Shown here: positions 15,348 through 27,454 of the stretch, piece by piece
Layout of the letters: each line of letters opens with the position of its first letter
How positions within the stretch are numbered: the first letter of the stretch is position 1
Source of the DNA: Devosia psychrophila
Lineage (GTDB): Bacteria; Pseudomonadota; Alphaproteobacteria; Rhizobiales; Devosiaceae
Assembly: GCF_000971275.1 (NCBI RefSeq)
Contig: NZ_LAPV01000199.1
Span: forward strand, 1 to 64,000
Direction of reading: 5' to 3'
Length of the DNA stretch: 64,000 bases
The notes under the pieces: model-generated
Databases searched by the model: none
The model's input: the letters and a program-made list of their open reading frames with translations, nothing else
What the model was told of the DNA's origin: nothing
Position numbers and translations under genes: made by a program

Positions 15348-16649
15348 GTGACCAAGACCTTCCTGACGACCGGCCTCCTCGTGGCGCTGCTGACCACTGC
15401 CGTTTATGCTCAGCCGGTTGCCTTCGACGCCACGCTCAAGGCCCATGCCCAATTGCCGGCCCAGACATTCGTCGCCGCTCCGGCCGACGCACCATACGGC
15501 CTTTCGATGTCGGGCCGTTTTACCTCGGGCAAGCGCGTCGAGACCCCCTATGGCTGGACCAATCCGGCATCGGGCATTGCCATGCCGTTCCCCGGCCAGC
15601 CCGTGCAGGGCATGTCCGGTGTGCGCTCGTTGGGCGATGACCGTTTCGTCTTTCTCACCGACAACGGGTTTGGCAACAAGGCCAACTCGTCCGACGCCAT
15701 GCTGATGTTCAACTTCATGAAGATGGACTGGGAAGCCGGCAAGGTTGCGCTGGAACGCACCGTTTTCCTCAGCGATCCGAACCGCATCGTACCGTTTCCG
15801 ATCGTCACCGAGCACAGTGAAAGCCGCTACTTGACTGGCGCCGATTTCGACCCGGAATCGATCCAGCCCGTCGGCGATCATTTCTGGATTGGCGATGAGT
15901 TTGGCCCGTGGCTGGTCGAAGTCGATGCCAATGGCGTTGTGCTGCAGGTTGTGGCCACCAATCCGGGCGGCGTCGACTACAAGTCGCCAGACAACCAGTT
16001 CACCTCGCAGCCTGCTGCCGGCGCTACCGTGACCGGCATCAATACCGGCCGTTCGGGCGGCTATGAAGGCATGGCAGTGTCGCTCGATGGCTCGACGCTC
16101 TATCCACTGCTCGAAAAGGCCTTCTACGACGAAACCGCTGCAGCGCTCGAACTGATCGGCGGCAAGCCAGTCATCCGTATGCTGGAATTCAACGTGGCCG
16201 ACGCCACTTGGTCCGACAAGATCCGCTACTACCCGCTCGACGATGCCGGCAACGCCATCGGCGACTTCAACATCATCGGCGGCACCCGTGCCTTGATCAT
16301 CGAGCGTGACGCTAATGAAGGCGACGATGGCCGCGAGAAGGCTGCTGCCTTCAAGCGCATCTACCTGGTCGACCTTGAGCGTGCCGACGAAAACGGAGTT
16401 CTCGAGAAAATCGCCTATATCGACCTGATGGCAATCAAGGATCCGGACGGCATTGCGCCACGCGGTACCAAGGATAGCGTGTTCACCTTCCCCTTCGTCA
16501 CCATCGAAGACGTCGACCTGGTCAATCCGACCACCATCGTTGTGGCCAATGACAACAACTATCCCGGCTCGACCGGACGCGCAGCCGGCCGTGCCGATGA
16601 CAACGAGTATATCCTGCTCGACGTCGCCGGTTTCCTCAAAGCCGAGTAA
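15348..16649 (+). CDS. Secreted esterase-like / phytase-like beta-propeller protein
   Basis: 433 residues from GTG 15348, supported by GGAG 8 nt upstream and by a signal peptide starting right there (MTKTFLTTGLLVALLTTAVYA, cleavage near AYA-Q). Sequence marks of the 'esterase-like activity of phytase' family (PF13449 type) include 'FVFLTDNGFG', 'DFDPESIQPVGDHFWIGDEF', 'NTGRSGGYEGMAVS' and 'NDNNYPGSTGR'. The family is periplasmic or secreted and predicted to be a calcium-binding beta-propeller acting on phosphate esters or esters; the substrate is unknown. It has its own terminator and sits between rpoC and rpsL without being part of their transcripts. Confidence 0.85.
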   Translation: MTKTFLTTGLLVALLTTAVYAQPVAFDATLKAHAQLPAQTFVAAPADAPYGLSMSGRFTSGKRVETPYGWTNPASGIAMPFPGQPVQGMSGVRSLGDDRFVFLTDNGFGNKANSSDAMLMFNFMKMDWEAGKVALERTVFLSDPNRIVPFPIVTEHSESRYLTGADFDPESIQPVGDHFWIGDEFGPWLVEVDANGVVLQVVATNPGGVDYKSPDNQFTSQPAAGATVTGINTGRSGGYEGMAVSLDGSTLYPLLEKAFYDETAAALELIGGKPVIRMLEFNVADATWSDKIRYYPLDDAGNAIGDFNIIGGTRALIIERDANEGDDGREKAAAFKRIYLVDLERADENGVLEKIAYIDLMAIKDPDGIAPRGTKDSVFTFPFVTIEDVDLVNPTTIVVANDNNYPGSTGRAAGRADDNEYILLDVAGFLKAE

Positions 16650-16670
16650 TCCATCTCACAGTGGATGGGG

Positions 16671-16694
16671 AAGGGGCCTTCCGGCCCCTTTTCT
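16671..16694. terminator. Bidirectional terminator between convergent genes
   Basis: AAGGGGCC-TTCC-GGCCCCTT (16671-16690) is a perfect 8-bp stem with A's on one side and T's on the other. It serves the phytase-like gene on the plus strand and the YbjN-like gene on the minus strand. Confidence 0.85.
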
Positions 16695-17160
16695 ATTTGT
16701 AGCCGATGTGGGTCGAGAACTCGGCGACCACGAGGCTCCATAGGCCCATCTGCGAGGCCAGGTAGTCCGGCGTTACGCCTTTGACCAGATCGAGGTCCAT
16801 TTCCACGGCGGCGTCTTGCACTTCATCGAGATAGGCGCGGCCAAAGCGCTTGTCGCGGTTCCAGTCATTGATGACCGCAATCGTCGGCTTGGTCCCACCA
16901 AAGCCGGCATAGAAGTTGAGGTCTTCGCAGGCTGCATTGTTGGTGCAGTTCTTGAAATAGATCTGGTAGCCGAGATCGCCAATTTTGCCGTCGATCAGAG
17001 GGTCGCCATTGGGCTGAGCGGCTAGGGTCGCGGTACCCAGCAGTTTGGCCGCATCAAGAATGGCTCCGGTATCGGACCCGGTCAGCAATGTATGGGCCTG
17101 CGCCGAGAGGGTCATTGCGAGCGCCATCGCTGCGCCGGCAATAGTTGGCATGAGCTTCAT
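16693..17160 (-). CDS. Secreted YbjN-domain protein
   Basis: 155 residues. The signal peptide is MKLMPTIAGAAMALAMTLSA with cleavage near AQA-H. The mature part ('ILDAAKLLG...IGDLGYQIYFKNC...LNFYAGF...INDWNRDKRFGRAYLDE..AAVEMDLDLVKGV') has the YbjN/sensory-transduction-regulator pattern of alternating strand and helix with a 'WN...RF.RAYL' core. Two Cys ('NCTNNAACED') may form a disulphide in the periplasm. YbjN-like proteins are linked to type III secretion chaperone-like folds; exported alphaproteobacterial versions are uncharacterised. Confidence 0.75.
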   Translation of the reverse strand: MKLMPTIAGAAMALAMTLSAQAHTLLTGSDTGAILDAAKLLGTATLAAQPNGDPLIDGKIGDLGYQIYFKNCTNNAACEDLNFYAGFGGTKPTIAVINDWNRDKRFGRAYLDEVQDAAVEMDLDLVKGVTPDYLASQMGLWSLVVAEFSTHIGYK

Positions 17161-17647
17161 GGCATTCTCCCTTGTGCTTCAGCGATGGACGAAGACCTGT
17201 CAGGCGTGCTTTTCAGTTAATTTGGCGATCCTACACAATTGGCCGGTGCAGAGAAGCCTCGGCATGGATGGTCGAGGCGGGCGGGGAATGGCTTGTCGTT
17301 TTGCCGTTCATCTTCGGAAAAGCATTGCAAGTCCCTGCATGGCTCGGGCGCGGCTTTTTCATGAAAGAATCCTTGACGGCTGGGCGAGTCGGTTCTAAAC
17401 AGCGCCTACCTAAGCGGTCGGTCGTGAATGTCATACCGGGTACCTGCCATCGTGTGCGGGCATCCAGGACACTCAAACACACTGTCGGGTAACTAGACGA
17501 AGCAAATCCTTGTGCGCATGACTGCTCATTTACGTGGGTGGTCCGCTGCAATTAAGGCGCCGCCGCACCCTTTGCTGGGTTCGGATGAGCGCCGTTTTGG
17601 TTTGTTTCGATAGACCGCAATGAATTTTGGACGATGGAAAGAGCGCA
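17161..17647 (+). promoter_or_regulatory. rpsL upstream region with candidate str-operon promoter
   Basis: About 490 bases without a credible gene. A sigma70-type promoter TTGACG (17373-17378), 17-bp spacer, TAAACA (17396-17401) reads toward rpsL. This would give a leader of roughly 240 nt. The rpsL ribosome-binding site is GGAAAGAG just before 17648. Nothing else recognisable. Confidence 0.5.
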
Positions 17648-18019
17648 ATGCCCACCATTAATCAGCTGATCCGCAAACCACGCGCCAGCAAGCCAAAGCG
17701 GAACAAGGTTCCGGCCATGGAAGCAAATCCACAGAAGCGTGGCGTTTGCTCTCGTGTTTATACGACGACTCCGAAGAAGCCAAACTCGGCTCTCCGCAAG
17801 GTTGCCAAGGTTCGTCTGACGAACTCGCGCGAAGTCATTTCGTATATTCCGGGCGAAGGCCACAACCTGCAGGAACACTCCGTGGTCCTGATCCGTGGCG
17901 GCCGTGTTCGCGACCTTCCGGGTGTTCGCTATCACGTGCTCCGCGGTGTCCTTGACACGCAGAGCGTCAAGGACCGCAAACAGCGCCGGTCCAAGTACGG
18001 CGCGAAGCGTCCTAAGTAA
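17648..18019 (+). CDS. rpsL: 30S ribosomal protein S12
   Basis: 123 residues. The frame opens at 17627, but ATG 17648 gives the standard [12 protein letters not shown] start. The decoding-site loop '[14 protein letters not shown]' is intact, with Lys43. The second loop reads '[14 protein letters not shown]', so residue 88 is Arg (codon CGC) where E. coli and most bacteria have Lys. K88R (K87R without the initiator Met) is a known streptomycin-resistance substitution. S12 controls decoding accuracy at the A site. rpsG follows after 12 nt. Confidence 0.99.
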   Translation: MPTINQLIRKPRASKPKRNKVPAMEANPQKRGVCSRVYTTTPKKPNSALRKVAKVRLTNSREVISYIPGEGHNLQEHSVVLIRGGRVRDLPGVRYHVLRGVLDTQSVKDRKQRRSKYGAKRPK

Positions 18020-18502
<483 letters not shown>

Positions 18503-18514
18503 TAGGAGCGCCCC

Positions 18515-20605
18515 ATGGCACGCGAATACCCAATCCCGCTGTATCGTAACTTCGGCATCATGGCTCACATCGATGCTGGCAAGACGACCACGACCGAACG
18601 CATTCTGTACTATACCGGCAAGTCCCATAAGATCGGCGAAGTCCACGACGGCGCCGCGACCATGGACTGGATGGAGCAGGAGCAGGAACGCGGCATCACG
18701 ATTACGTCGGCTGCCACCACGACCTTCTGGAAGGACCGTGACGGCGTCCAGCACCGCTTCAACATCATCGACACACCCGGCCACGTGGACTTCACCATTG
18801 AAGTCGAGCGTTCGCTGCGAGTGCTCGACGGTGCTGTCGCACTGCTCGATGCTAACGCCGGCGTAGAGCCCCAGACCGAAACGGTCTGGCGCCAGGCTGA
18901 CAAGTATAATGTTCCGCGTCTCATCTTCGTGAACAAGATGGACAAGATCGGCGCCGATTTTTATCGCTGCGTCGAGATGGTCGGTTCGCGCCTCGGCGCC
19001 AAGGCCGTTCCTGTCCAGTTGCCGATCGGTGCCGAGACCGAATTCAAGGGCGTCGTCGATCTGATCGAGATGAACGCTCTGGTATGGCGCAACGAAGAGT
19101 TGGGCGCGCAGTGGGACGTCGTCGAGATTCCGGAAGACCTCAAGGCTAACGCCATGAAGTACCGTGAGCAGATGATCGAGGCTGCCGTCGAACTCGACGA
19201 CGACGCGATGACTGCTTACCTGAACGGCGACCTGCCGAACAACGACACCATCCGTCGACTGCTCCGTCGCGGCACGATCGATGCCAAGTTCTTCCTGGTC
19301 TTCGCTGGCTCTGCCTTCAAGAACAAGGGCGTTCAGCCCTTGCTCGATGGCGTTATCGACTTCCTGCCGTCCCCGGCAGACGTTCCGGCTATCAAGGGCA
19401 TCGATGCTCGTACGGAAGCGCCGATCGAGCGTCATGCTGACGACAAGGAGCCGCTGGCCATGCTGGCGTTCAAGATCGCCAACGATCCGCACATGGGTAC
19501 GCTGACGTTCTGTCGCATCTACTCGGGCCAGCTCGAGCAAGGTATGATGATCGAGAATACGGTCAAGGAAAAGCGCGAGCGCGTTGGTCGTCTGTTCCAG
19601 ATGCATGCCAATAGCCGTGAGCAGATCACGGAAGCCTTTGCTGGTGACATCGTCGCCATCGTCGGCCTCAAGGACACCACGACGGGCGATACGCTTTGCG
19701 CTTCGAACGCCCAGGTTATTCTTGAACGCATGATCTTCCCGGAACCGGTTATCGACATCTCGGTGGAGCCGAAGTCCAAGGCCGATCAGGAAAAGATGGG
19801 CCTCGCGCTCAATCGTCTTGCTGCCGAAGATCCCTCGTTCCGCGTCAAGACCGACGAAGAATCAGGCCAGACCATTATTTCTGGCATGGGCGAGCTTCAT
19901 CTCGACATCCTCGTCGACCGTATGCGTCGCGAGTTCAAGGTCGAGGCCAATATCGGCCAGCCGCAGGTTGCGTATCGCGAAACCATCACCAAGCCTGCGA
20001 GCGTGGACTATACCCACAAGAAACAGTCTGGTGGTTCGGGCCAGTTTGCTCGCGTCAAGCTCAGCATTGAGCCTGGCGAAGTCGGCAAGGGTCTGGAATT
20101 CGTGAACGCCATCGTCGGCGGTTCGGTGCCCAAGGAATACATCCCGGGTGTCGAAAAGGGCGTGAAGTCGGTTATGCCATCTGGCCCGTTGATCGGTTTC
20201 CCGATCGTGGACGTCAAGGTGACGTTGACCGAAGGCGCCTACCACGATGTCGACTCCTCGGTTCTGGCCTTCGAAATCGCTGGTCGTGCCGGGTTCAACG
20301 AAGCACTTCGCAAGGCGACTCCGAAGATCCTCGAGCCGATCATGAAGGTTGAAGTTGTCACACCAGAAGACTACATGGGCGATGTCATCGGCGACCTCAA
20401 TTCGCGTCGTGGTCAGATTCACGGCACTGAAGGCCGTGGCATCCTCCAAGTCGTGAATGCTTACGTGCCACTCGCGAACATGTTCGGTTACGTGAACTCT
20501 CTGCGCTCGATGAGCCAGGGTCGTGCACAATACTCGATGACGTTCGATCATTACGAGCAGGTGCCGCAGGCCGTCGCCGACGAAGTCCAGGCCAAATACG
20601 CCTAA
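18515..20605 (+). CDS. fusA: Elongation factor G
   Basis: 696 residues (E. coli 704). GTPase motifs: '[19 protein letters not shown]' (G1, about 17-35), '[14 protein letters not shown]' (G2), 'DTPGHVDF' (G3) and 'NKMD' (G4). Domains II-V follow, with '[10 protein letters not shown]' in domain IV and '[12 protein letters not shown]' near the end. It catalyses translocation and, with RRF, ribosome recycling. No insertion. tuf follows after 55 nt. Confidence 0.99.
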   Translation: MAREYPIPLYRNFGIMAHIDAGKTTTTERILYYTGKSHKIGEVHDGAATMDWMEQEQERGITITSAATTTFWKDRDGVQHRFNIIDTPGHVDFTIEVERSLRVLDGAVALLDANAGVEPQTETVWRQADKYNVPRLIFVNKMDKIGADFYRCVEMVGSRLGAKAVPVQLPIGAETEFKGVVDLIEMNALVWRNEELGAQWDVVEIPEDLKANAMKYREQMIEAAVELDDDAMTAYLNGDLPNNDTIRRLLRRGTIDAKFFLVFAGSAFKNKGVQPLLDGVIDFLPSPADVPAIKGIDARTEAPIERHADDKEPLAMLAFKIANDPHMGTLTFCRIYSGQLEQGMMIENTVKEKRERVGRLFQMHANSREQITEAFAGDIVAIVGLKDTTTGDTLCASNAQVILERMIFPEPVIDISVEPKSKADQEKMGLALNRLAAEDPSFRVKTDEESGQTIISGMGELHLDILVDRMRREFKVEANIGQPQVAYRETITKPASVDYTHKKQSGGSGQFARVKLSIEPGEVGKGLEFVNAIVGGSVPKEYIPGVEKGVKSVMPSGPLIGFPIVDVKVTLTEGAYHDVDSSVLAFEIAGRAGFNEALRKATPKILEPIMKVEVVTPEDYMGDVIGDLNSRRGQIHGTEGRGILQVVNAYVPLANMFGYVNSLRSMSQGRAQYSMTFDHYEQVPQAVADEVQAKYA

Positions 20606-20660
20606 ACAACAAACTGAAACTCAAGGTTGGCCGCAGGGCTAACGAATACGGAGAGAAGCC

Positions 20661-21851
<1,191 letters not shown>

Positions 21852-21870
21852 GCTTTTTTTGACAAATTCG

Positions 21871-21891
21871 CGGCGCGCGAGATGCGCGCCG
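21871..21891 (+). promoter_or_regulatory. GC-rich hairpin between tuf and rpsJ
   Basis: CGGCGCGC-GAGAT-GCGCGCCG is a perfect 8-bp stem with a 5-nt loop, 27 nt upstream of rpsJ. An 8-T run (21854-21860 region) precedes rather than follows it, so it is not a normal terminator. It may act as an mRNA-processing or leader structure for the S10 operon. Confidence 0.45.
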
Positions 21892-21918
21892 TGATCCATT
21901 TTCGTCAGGATTTAAAAG

Positions 21919-22227
21919 ATGACCGGTCAGAATATTCGCATCCGCCTCAAGGCGTTTGACCATCGCGTTCTCGACGCTTCGACCCGTGAGATCGTGTCGA
22001 CGGCCAAGCGTACAGGCGCGCAGGTTCGCGGCCCGATCCCGCTGCCGACGCGAATCGAAAAGTTTACCGTGAACCGCTCGCCGCACATCGACAAGAAGTC
22101 GCGCGAGCAGTTCGAAATTCGGACCCACAAGCGTCTGCTTGACATTGTGGACCCGACACCTCAGACGGTGGACGCACTCATGAAGCTCGATCTCGCCGCC
22201 GGCGTCGACGTCGAAATCAAGCTCTAA
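21919..22227 (+). CDS. rpsJ: 30S ribosomal protein S10
   Basis: 102 residues (E. coli 103). It has '[14 protein letters not shown]', '[19 protein letters not shown]' and '[14 protein letters not shown]', all conserved. It is part of the 30S head and, as NusE, partners NusB in antitermination and binds the NusG KOW domain. First gene of the S10 operon here. Confidence 0.99.
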   Translation: MTGQNIRIRLKAFDHRVLDASTREIVSTAKRTGAQVRGPIPLPTRIEKFTVNRSPHIDKKSREQFEIRTHKRLLDIVDPTPQTVDALMKLDLAAGVDVEIKL

Positions 22228-22309
22228 ATAGCGAGTTTCCGCGCTCACCAGAAAAAGGGTCCTCTGAAACCATGACCCGGTGCAGCGCCAAAGAGAAGGT
22301 AATAACCAG

Positions 22310-23011
22310 ATGCGTTCTGGATTGATCGCACAGAAGCTGGGCATGACCCGCATATTCACAGCGGACGGCTCGCACGTCCCAGTGACCGTGCTGGAACTGC
22401 AGAACTGCCAGGTGGTAGGCCAGCGGACCGCGGATAGGGATGGCTACGTTGCTCTGCAGCTTGGCGCAGGCCAGGCTAAAGTGAAGAACACGACCAAGGC
22501 AGAGCGCGGCCAATTCGCCGTCGCCAAGGTCGAGCCGAAGCGTCACGTCGCGGAATTCCGCGTCGACGAAGCCAACCTCATTGAGGTCGGCGCTACGCTG
22601 CAGGCGGACCATTTCGTCGAAGGCCAGCTGGTGGATGTCACCGGCACTTCGATCGGCAAGGGTTTTGCTGGCGGTATGAAGCGCTGGAACTTCGGCGGCC
22701 TGCGTGCAACGCATGGCGTGTCCGTTTCGCACCGTTCGATCGGTTCTACCGGTGGTCGTCAGGACCCTGGTAAGACCTTCAAGAACAAGAAGATGCCGGG
22801 CCATATGGGCGATCGTCGCATCACCACGCAGAACGTCAAGGTCGTCAAGACCGACGTGGAACGTGGCCTGATCATGGTCCAGGGTTCGGTTCCCGGCTCC
22901 AAGGGTGCCTGGATTCAGATCAAGGACGCGGTAAAGAAGCCAGCTCCGCAGGGCGCTGCTTTCCCGGGCTCGTTCAAGGCCGCCGCTGATGTCGCGGGGG
23001 AAGGTAACTAA
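22310..23011 (+). CDS. rplC: 50S ribosomal protein L3
   Basis: 233 residues, longer than E. coli (209) because of a C-terminal tail typical of alphaproteobacteria. The start is ATG 22310 with an AAGGT-type ribosome-binding site; upstream in-frame Met codons lack support. '[16 protein letters not shown]' at the start and '[20 protein letters not shown]' and 'PGRMGDRR'-like '[13 protein letters not shown]' are the L3 core that reaches the peptidyl-transferase centre. It abuts rplD with no gap. Confidence 0.98.
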   Translation: MRSGLIAQKLGMTRIFTADGSHVPVTVLELQNCQVVGQRTADRDGYVALQLGAGQAKVKNTTKAERGQFAVAKVEPKRHVAEFRVDEANLIEVGATLQADHFVEGQLVDVTGTSIGKGFAGGMKRWNFGGLRATHGVSVSHRSIGSTGGRQDPGKTFKNKKMPGHMGDRRITTQNVKVVKTDVERGLIMVQGSVPGSKGAWIQIKDAVKKPAPQGAAFPGSFKAAADVAGEGN

Positions 23012-23629
23012 ATGGAACTCAAGGTCACAACCCTCGACGGCGCAGCCGCTGGCACCATCCAGCTTGCTGACGATGTCTTCGGTCTGGAAGTCCGCCAGGA
23101 CATCCTGCACCGCATGGTTCGCTACCAGCAGCTCAAGGCAATGTCCGGCACGCACGATGTTAAGAATCGTTCGGAAGGCGTTCGCACCGGCAAGAAGTTC
23201 AAGAAGCAAAAGGGCGGCGGCGCTCGTCATGGCGATCGCAAGGCTCCACAGTTCCGTGGTGGTGGCCGTGCATTCGGTCCGACCCCGCGTAGCCATGCTA
23301 TCGACCTTCCCAAGAAGGTTCGCGCTTTGGCGCTGAAGCATGCGCTGTCGTCCAAGGTTAAGTCCGGCTCGCTTATCGTCATCGATAACGTGTCCCAGAC
23401 GATCGGCAAGACTGCTGCCCTGCGCACCACTTTCGGCAAGCTCGAATGGCTGAATGCGCTGATCATCGATGGTGCTGTCGTCGACCAGAACTTCGCTCTG
23501 GCCGCGCGCAACATTCCGCATATCGACGTGTTGCCGGTGCAGGGGATCAACGTTGTGTCGATCCTCAAGCGCGACAAGCTCGTCCTGACCAAGGCAGCGC
23601 TTGAAGCGCTGGAAGCGAGGTTCGCATGA
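23012..23629 (+). CDS. rplD: 50S ribosomal protein L4
   Basis: 205 residues. The central extended loop '[20 protein letters not shown]' and '[14 protein letters not shown]' reaches the exit tunnel. The globular part binds domain I of 23S rRNA. In gammaproteobacteria L4 represses its own operon; no evidence for that here. The start follows the rplC stop directly, and the end overlaps rplW by 4 nt (ATGA), so translation is probably coupled. Confidence 0.98.
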   Translation: MELKVTTLDGAAAGTIQLADDVFGLEVRQDILHRMVRYQQLKAMSGTHDVKNRSEGVRTGKKFKKQKGGGARHGDRKAPQFRGGGRAFGPTPRSHAIDLPKKVRALALKHALSSKVKSGSLIVIDNVSQTIGKTAALRTTFGKLEWLNALIIDGAVVDQNFALAARNIPHIDVLPVQGINVVSILKRDKLVLTKAALEALEARFA

Positions 23630-23919
23630 ACAAGCTCAGCGCTTACGACATCGTTCGTAACCCCGTCGTGACTGAAAAGTCGACGATGGCTTCGGAACAT
23701 AACCAGGTCGTTTTCGACGTGGCGATTGATGCCAACAAGACCGATATCAAGGCTGCCGTCGAGCAGCTGTTCTCGGTCAAGGTCAAGGCAGTGAACACCC
23801 TGGTCCGCAAGGGCAAGGTGAAGCGCTTCCGTGGCAAGATTGGCACGCGCAACGACGTCAAAAAGGCGATCGTGACCCTCGTCGACGGCCAGTCGATCGA
23901 TATTTCGACCGGCCTCTAA
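23626..23919 (+). CDS. rplW: 50S ribosomal protein L23
   Basis: 97 residues. '[18 protein letters not shown]' is the conserved start and '[20 protein letters not shown]' the core, followed by the loop '[20 protein letters not shown]'. It lies at the tunnel exit and docks trigger factor and SRP. It overlaps rplD by 4 nt. Confidence 0.98.
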   Translation: MNKLSAYDIVRNPVVTEKSTMASEHNQVVFDVAIDANKTDIKAAVEQLFSVKVKAVNTLVRKGKVKRFRGKIGTRNDVKKAIVTLVDGQSIDISTGL

Positions 23920-23937
23920 GGGATAAGAGACAGCAAA

Positions 23938-24777
23938 ATGGCTCTAAAAACTTACAACCCTACTTCCGAAGGCCGTCGTCAGCTCGTTACGACTGACCGC
24001 TCGGAACTCTGGAAGGGCAAGCCGGTCAAGACATTGACCGAAGGCCTTTCCAAGTCCGGTGGCCGCAATAACCGCGGTCGCATCACCTCGTTCCATCGTG
24101 GTGGCGGACACAAGCGCACCTATCGCATGATCGACTTCAAGCGGGTCAAGTTTGACCAGGTTGGGACGATCGAGCGCCTGGAGTATGATCCCAACCGTAC
24201 GGCTTGGATCGCTCTGGTGAAGTACGAAGATGGCGAACTCGCCTACATCGTAGCTCCCCAGCGCCTTGGCGCCGGCGACAAGGTCATCTCGTCGATGAAT
24301 ACTGTCGACGTGAAGCCAGGCAATACGATGCCGCTCGAACGCATGCCGGTCGGTACGATCGTGCACAACATCGAGCTCAAGCCCCGCAAGGGTGGGCAGG
24401 TCGCCCGTTCGGCTGGTGCTTATGCCCAGTACGTCGGTCGTGACCAGGGTTGGGCGATCCTCCGCCTGAACTCGGGCGAACAGCGCCGCGTGCATGGCAC
24501 TTGCCTTGCAACCGTCGGTGCCGTTTCGAACCAGGATCACTCGAACACTTCGCTCGGCAAGGCCGGTCGTAGTCGTTGGCTCGGTCGCAAGCCCGTCAAC
24601 CGCGGCGTGACCATGAACCCGGTCGATCACCCGCACGGTGGTGGTGAAGGCCGTACTTCTGGTGGCCGTCATCCGGTTACGCCATGGGGCAAGCCGACCA
24701 AGGGTAAGAAGACCCGCAGCAACAAGGCAACGGACAAGTTCATCGTTCGCAGCCGTCACGTGAAGAAGGGCAGGTAA
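23938..24777 (+). CDS. rplB: 50S ribosomal protein L2
   Basis: 279 residues (E. coli 273). '[20 protein letters not shown]' and the C-terminal '[18 protein letters not shown]' are signatures. The His in 'HPHGGG' lies near the peptidyl-transferase centre. L2 is needed for subunit joining. rpsS begins 3 nt after the stop. Confidence 0.99.
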   Translation: MALKTYNPTSEGRRQLVTTDRSELWKGKPVKTLTEGLSKSGGRNNRGRITSFHRGGGHKRTYRMIDFKRVKFDQVGTIERLEYDPNRTAWIALVKYEDGELAYIVAPQRLGAGDKVISSMNTVDVKPGNTMPLERMPVGTIVHNIELKPRKGGQVARSAGAYAQYVGRDQGWAILRLNSGEQRRVHGTCLATVGAVSNQDHSNTSLGKAGRSRWLGRKPVNRGVTMNPVDHPHGGGEGRTSGGRHPVTPWGKPTKGKKTRSNKATDKFIVRSRHVKKGR

Positions 24778-24780
24778 GCC

Positions 24781-25059
24781 ATGACCCGTTCAATCTGGAA
24801 GGGGCCGTTCGTCGACGGCTACATGCTCAAGAAGGCCGAGAAGGCCCTCACGTCCGGTCGCAGCGATGTGATCAAGATCTGGAGCCGCCGCTCGACCATC
24901 CTGCCACAGTTCGTTGGTGTCACCTTCGGTGTTCACAACGGTCACAAGCACATCCCGGTCAACGTCACTGAAGACATGATCGGCCACAAGTTCGGCGAAT
25001 TCGCACCGACCCGTACATACTACGGTCATGCCGCCGACAAGAAGGCCAAGAGGAAGTAA
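24781..25059 (+). CDS. rpsS: 30S ribosomal protein S19
   Basis: 92 residues, as in E. coli. '[17 protein letters not shown]' and '[20 protein letters not shown]' are conserved. It sits in the 30S head with S13 near the A-site finger. Only 1 nt separates it from rplV. Confidence 0.98.
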   Translation: MTRSIWKGPFVDGYMLKKAEKALTSGRSDVIKIWSRRSTILPQFVGVTFGVHNGHKHIPVNVTEDMIGHKFGEFAPTRTYYGHAADKKAKRK

Positions 25060-25060
25060 G

Positions 25061-25441
25061 ATGGGCAAGCCAAAAACCCAGCGCGCGCTTGCGGACAATG
25101 AAGCCAAGGCTGTGCTGCGCATGTTGCGCATCAGCCCACAGAAGCTCAACCTTCTGGCCCAGTTGATCCGTGGCAAGAAGGTCGAGAAGGCTCTGGCCGA
25201 ACTCGAGTTCAGCCACAAGCGTATCTCCGGCCAGGTGAAGAAGGTGCTCGAGAGCGCCATCGCCAATGCCGAGAACAACCATGGCCTCGACACCGACACT
25301 CTCGTCGTTGCTGAAGCCTTTGTTGGTAATTCGCTTGTAATGAAGCGTTTCACCGCTCGCGGCCGTGGCCGGTCGTCGCAGATCCAGAAGCCATTCGCGC
25401 ATCTGACGATCATCGTTCGGCAAGTTGAGGAGGCCGCATAA
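25061..25441 (+). CDS. rplV: 50S ribosomal protein L22
   Basis: 126 residues (E. coli 110), with the longer N-terminus common in alphaproteobacteria. The start is ATG 25061, 1 nt after the rpsS stop; an upstream extension would overlap rpsS. Core: '[20 protein letters not shown]' and, in the beta-hairpin reaching the tunnel, '[20 protein letters not shown]'. It shares a TAATG junction with rpsC. Confidence 0.97.
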   Translation: MGKPKTQRALADNEAKAVLRMLRISPQKLNLLAQLIRGKKVEKALAELEFSHKRISGQVKKVLESAIANAENNHGLDTDTLVVAEAFVGNSLVMKRFTARGRGRSSQIQKPFAHLTIIVRQVEEAA

Positions 25442-26187
25442 TGGGCCAGAAAATCAATCCAATCGGCTTCCGCCTCGGTATCAACCGTACATGGGACAGC
25501 CGTTGGTACGCCAACAAGGGCGAATACGGCAATCTGCTCCAGGAAGACCTGAAGATCCGCACGATGCTGCTGGAGGACCTCAAGGCCGCCGCAGTGTCCA
25601 AGATCGTCATCGAGCGTCCGCATCGCAAGTGCCGCGTGTCGATCCACACTGCTCGTCCGGGCATCGTGATCGGCAAGAAGGGCGCAGACATCGACAAGAT
25701 CCGCGCCAAGGTGAAGAAGTTCACCGAGAGCGAAGTGCACATCAACATCGTTGAAGTGCGCAAGCCGGAAACCGATGCGACACTGGTTGCCCAGGGCATT
25801 GCCCAGCAGCTGGAACGCCGCGTGGCTTTCCGTCGTGCCATGAAGCGTTCGGTGCAGACCGCAATGCGCATGGGCGCTGGCGGCATCCGCGTTAACGTAG
25901 GTGGTCGTCTTGGTGGTGCCGATATCGCTCGTACCGAATGGTACCGCGAAGGTCGGGTTCCGCTGCACACGCTGCGCGCTGATATCGACTACGGCACTGC
26001 CGAAGCCGCTACCACGTACGGCATCATCGGTATCAAGGTCTGGGTGTTCAAGGGCGAAGTCCTTGAGCATGATCCCACTGCACACGAGCGTCGTGCGACC
26101 GAAGGTAACGAGGGTGGCCAGCGCCAGGAACGCAGTGAGCGTGGCCCCCGTCCTGATCGCGGTGACCGCGATCGCGATCGCGCATAA
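25441..26187 (+). CDS. rpsC: 30S ribosomal protein S3
   Basis: 248 residues (E. coli 233). The KH domain contains '[20 protein letters not shown]' (GXXG loop). The C-terminal domain has '[20 protein letters not shown]'. After about residue 215 comes a low-complexity tail of Glu/Gly/Gln/Arg/Asp ending 'GDRDRDRA', probably disordered. S3 lines the mRNA entry tunnel and helps unwind mRNA. It is translationally coupled to rplV through overlapping stop and start. Confidence 0.98.
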   Translation: MGQKINPIGFRLGINRTWDSRWYANKGEYGNLLQEDLKIRTMLLEDLKAAAVSKIVIERPHRKCRVSIHTARPGIVIGKKGADIDKIRAKVKKFTESEVHINIVEVRKPETDATLVAQGIAQQLERRVAFRRAMKRSVQTAMRMGAGGIRVNVGGRLGGADIARTEWYREGRVPLHTLRADIDYGTAEAATTYGIIGIKVWVFKGEVLEHDPTAHERRATEGNEGGQRQERSERGPRPDRGDRDRDRA

Positions 26188-26202
26188 GAAAGTTAGTTCA
26201 TT

Positions 26203-26616
26203 ATGCTGCAACCTAAGAAGACCAAGTTCCGCAAGGCCCACAAGGGCCGTATCCATGGCGTTGCCAAGGGCGGTACCGATCTGGCATTTGGCCAGTATGC
26301 CTTGAAGGCGACCGAACCCGAGCGCGTTACTGCTCGCCAGATCGAAGCGGCTCGCCGCGCGATCACCCGCGAAATGAAGCGTCAGGGCCGTGTTTGGATC
26401 CGTATTTTCCCGGATCTGCCGGTCACCAAGAAGCCGACCGAAGTTCGTATGGGTAAGGGCAAGGGTTCTGTTGAACTCTGGGCCGCCCGCGTGAAGCCCG
26501 GTCGTATCGTATTCGAGATCGACGGCGTCCCCGAGGACGTCGCCAAGGAAGCTCTGCGCCTCGGCGCTATGAAGCTCCCGATCATGACGCGGGTTGTCAC
26601 CCGCATTGCCGACTAA
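26203..26616 (+). CDS. rplP: 50S ribosomal protein L16
   Basis: 137 residues. '[19 protein letters not shown]' and '[20 protein letters not shown]' are conserved, as is '[20 protein letters not shown]', the loop that contacts A-site tRNA and whose Arg is hydroxylated in some bacteria. Late-assembly protein near the central protuberance. Confidence 0.98.
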   Translation: MLQPKKTKFRKAHKGRIHGVAKGGTDLAFGQYALKATEPERVTARQIEAARRAITREMKRQGRVWIRIFPDLPVTKKPTEVRMGKGKGSVELWAARVKPGRIVFEIDGVPEDVAKEALRLGAMKLPIMTRVVTRIAD

Positions 26617-26627
26617 GGACAACGAGC

Positions 26628-26822
26628 ATGAAAGCCAGTGATGTGCGGAGCAAGACCGCAGACGAACTGAAGGACCAGCTCGTCGACCTCAAAAAAGAAC
26701 AGTTCAACCTGCGTTTCCAGCGTGCTACCCAGCAGCTTGAAAAGCCGGCCCAGGTGAAGTCGGTCCGCCGCGATATCGCGCGGATCAAGACTATACTTGG
26801 CGAAAAGAACGCAGCGAAGTAA
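26628..26822 (+). CDS. rpmC: 50S ribosomal protein L29
   Basis: 64 residues forming two antiparallel helices ('[20 protein letters not shown]' and '[18 protein letters not shown]'). It lies at the tunnel exit beside L23. 11 nt after rplP and 12 nt before rpsQ. Confidence 0.97.
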   Translation: MKASDVRSKTADELKDQLVDLKKEQFNLRFQRATQQLEKPAQVKSVRRDIARIKTILGEKNAAK

Positions 26823-26834
26823 GGAGCCGCGACC

Positions 26835-27089
26835 ATGCCAAAGCGCGTTTTGCAGGGGACTGTGGTCTCCGACGCCAATGATAAGACGGTCGTGGTGCGC
26901 GTTGAGCGCCGCTTCACGCATCCGGTAATGAAGAAGACTGTTCGCCGGTCCAAGAAGTACCATGCTCATGACGAGGCCAATCTGGCCAAGATCGGGCAGG
27001 TAGTCTGGATCGAAGAATGTGCGCCGATTTCCAAGAACAAGCGCTGGACGCTGGTTCTGGGTGCGGCTCAGGAAGGTGCTGCGCCATGA
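26835..27089 (+). CDS. rpsQ: 30S ribosomal protein S17
   Basis: 84 residues, an OB fold: '[20 protein letters not shown]' then '[19 protein letters not shown]'. It binds 16S rRNA in the lower body. Its end overlaps rplN by 4 nt (ATGA). Confidence 0.98.
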   Translation: MPKRVLQGTVVSDANDKTVVVRVERRFTHPVMKKTVRRSKKYHAHDEANLAKIGQVVWIEECAPISKNKRWTLVLGAAQEGAAP

Positions 27090-27454
27090 TCCAGATGCAA
27101 TCCAATCTCGACGTGGCGGATAATTCCGGCGCAAAGCGTGTCATGTGCATCAAGGTACTCGGCGGTTCGCACCGCAAGTATGCTTCGGTCGGCGATATCA
27201 TCGTCGTGTCCGTCAAGGATGCCATTCCGCGCGGTCGTGTCAAGAAGGGCCAGGTCATGAAGGCCGTGGTCGTTCGCACCGCGTTCGACATCCGTCGTCC
27301 CGATGGCACCGTGATCCGCTTCGACAAGAATGCCGCGGTTCTGATCAACAATCAGAAAGAGCCAATCGGCACCCGCATCTTCGGACCGGTTCCGCGCGAG
27401 CTTCGCGCCAAGAACCACATGAAGATCATTTCGCTCGCACCCGAGGTGCTGTAA
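27086..27454 (+). CDS. rplN: 50S ribosomal protein L14
   Basis: 122 residues. ATG 27086 is chosen because it gives the standard [20 protein letters not shown] start and overlaps the rpsQ stop by 4 nt. It contains '[19 protein letters not shown]' and '[13 protein letters not shown]'. It forms an intersubunit bridge and binds L19; the silencing factor RsfS docks on it. It shares TAATG with rplX. Confidence 0.98.
   Translation: MIQMQSNLDVADNSGAKRVMCIKVLGGSHRKYASVGDIIVVSVKDAIPRGRVKKGQVMKAVVVRTAFDIRRPDGTVIRFDKNAAVLINNQKEPIGTRIFGPVPRELRAKNHMKIISLAPEVL

Noticed and set aside
21852..21864. T-run after tuf as a terminator, and the following TTGACA as a promoter
   Set aside because: No hairpin precedes the T-run, and no -10 element is found at the right distance from TTGACA.
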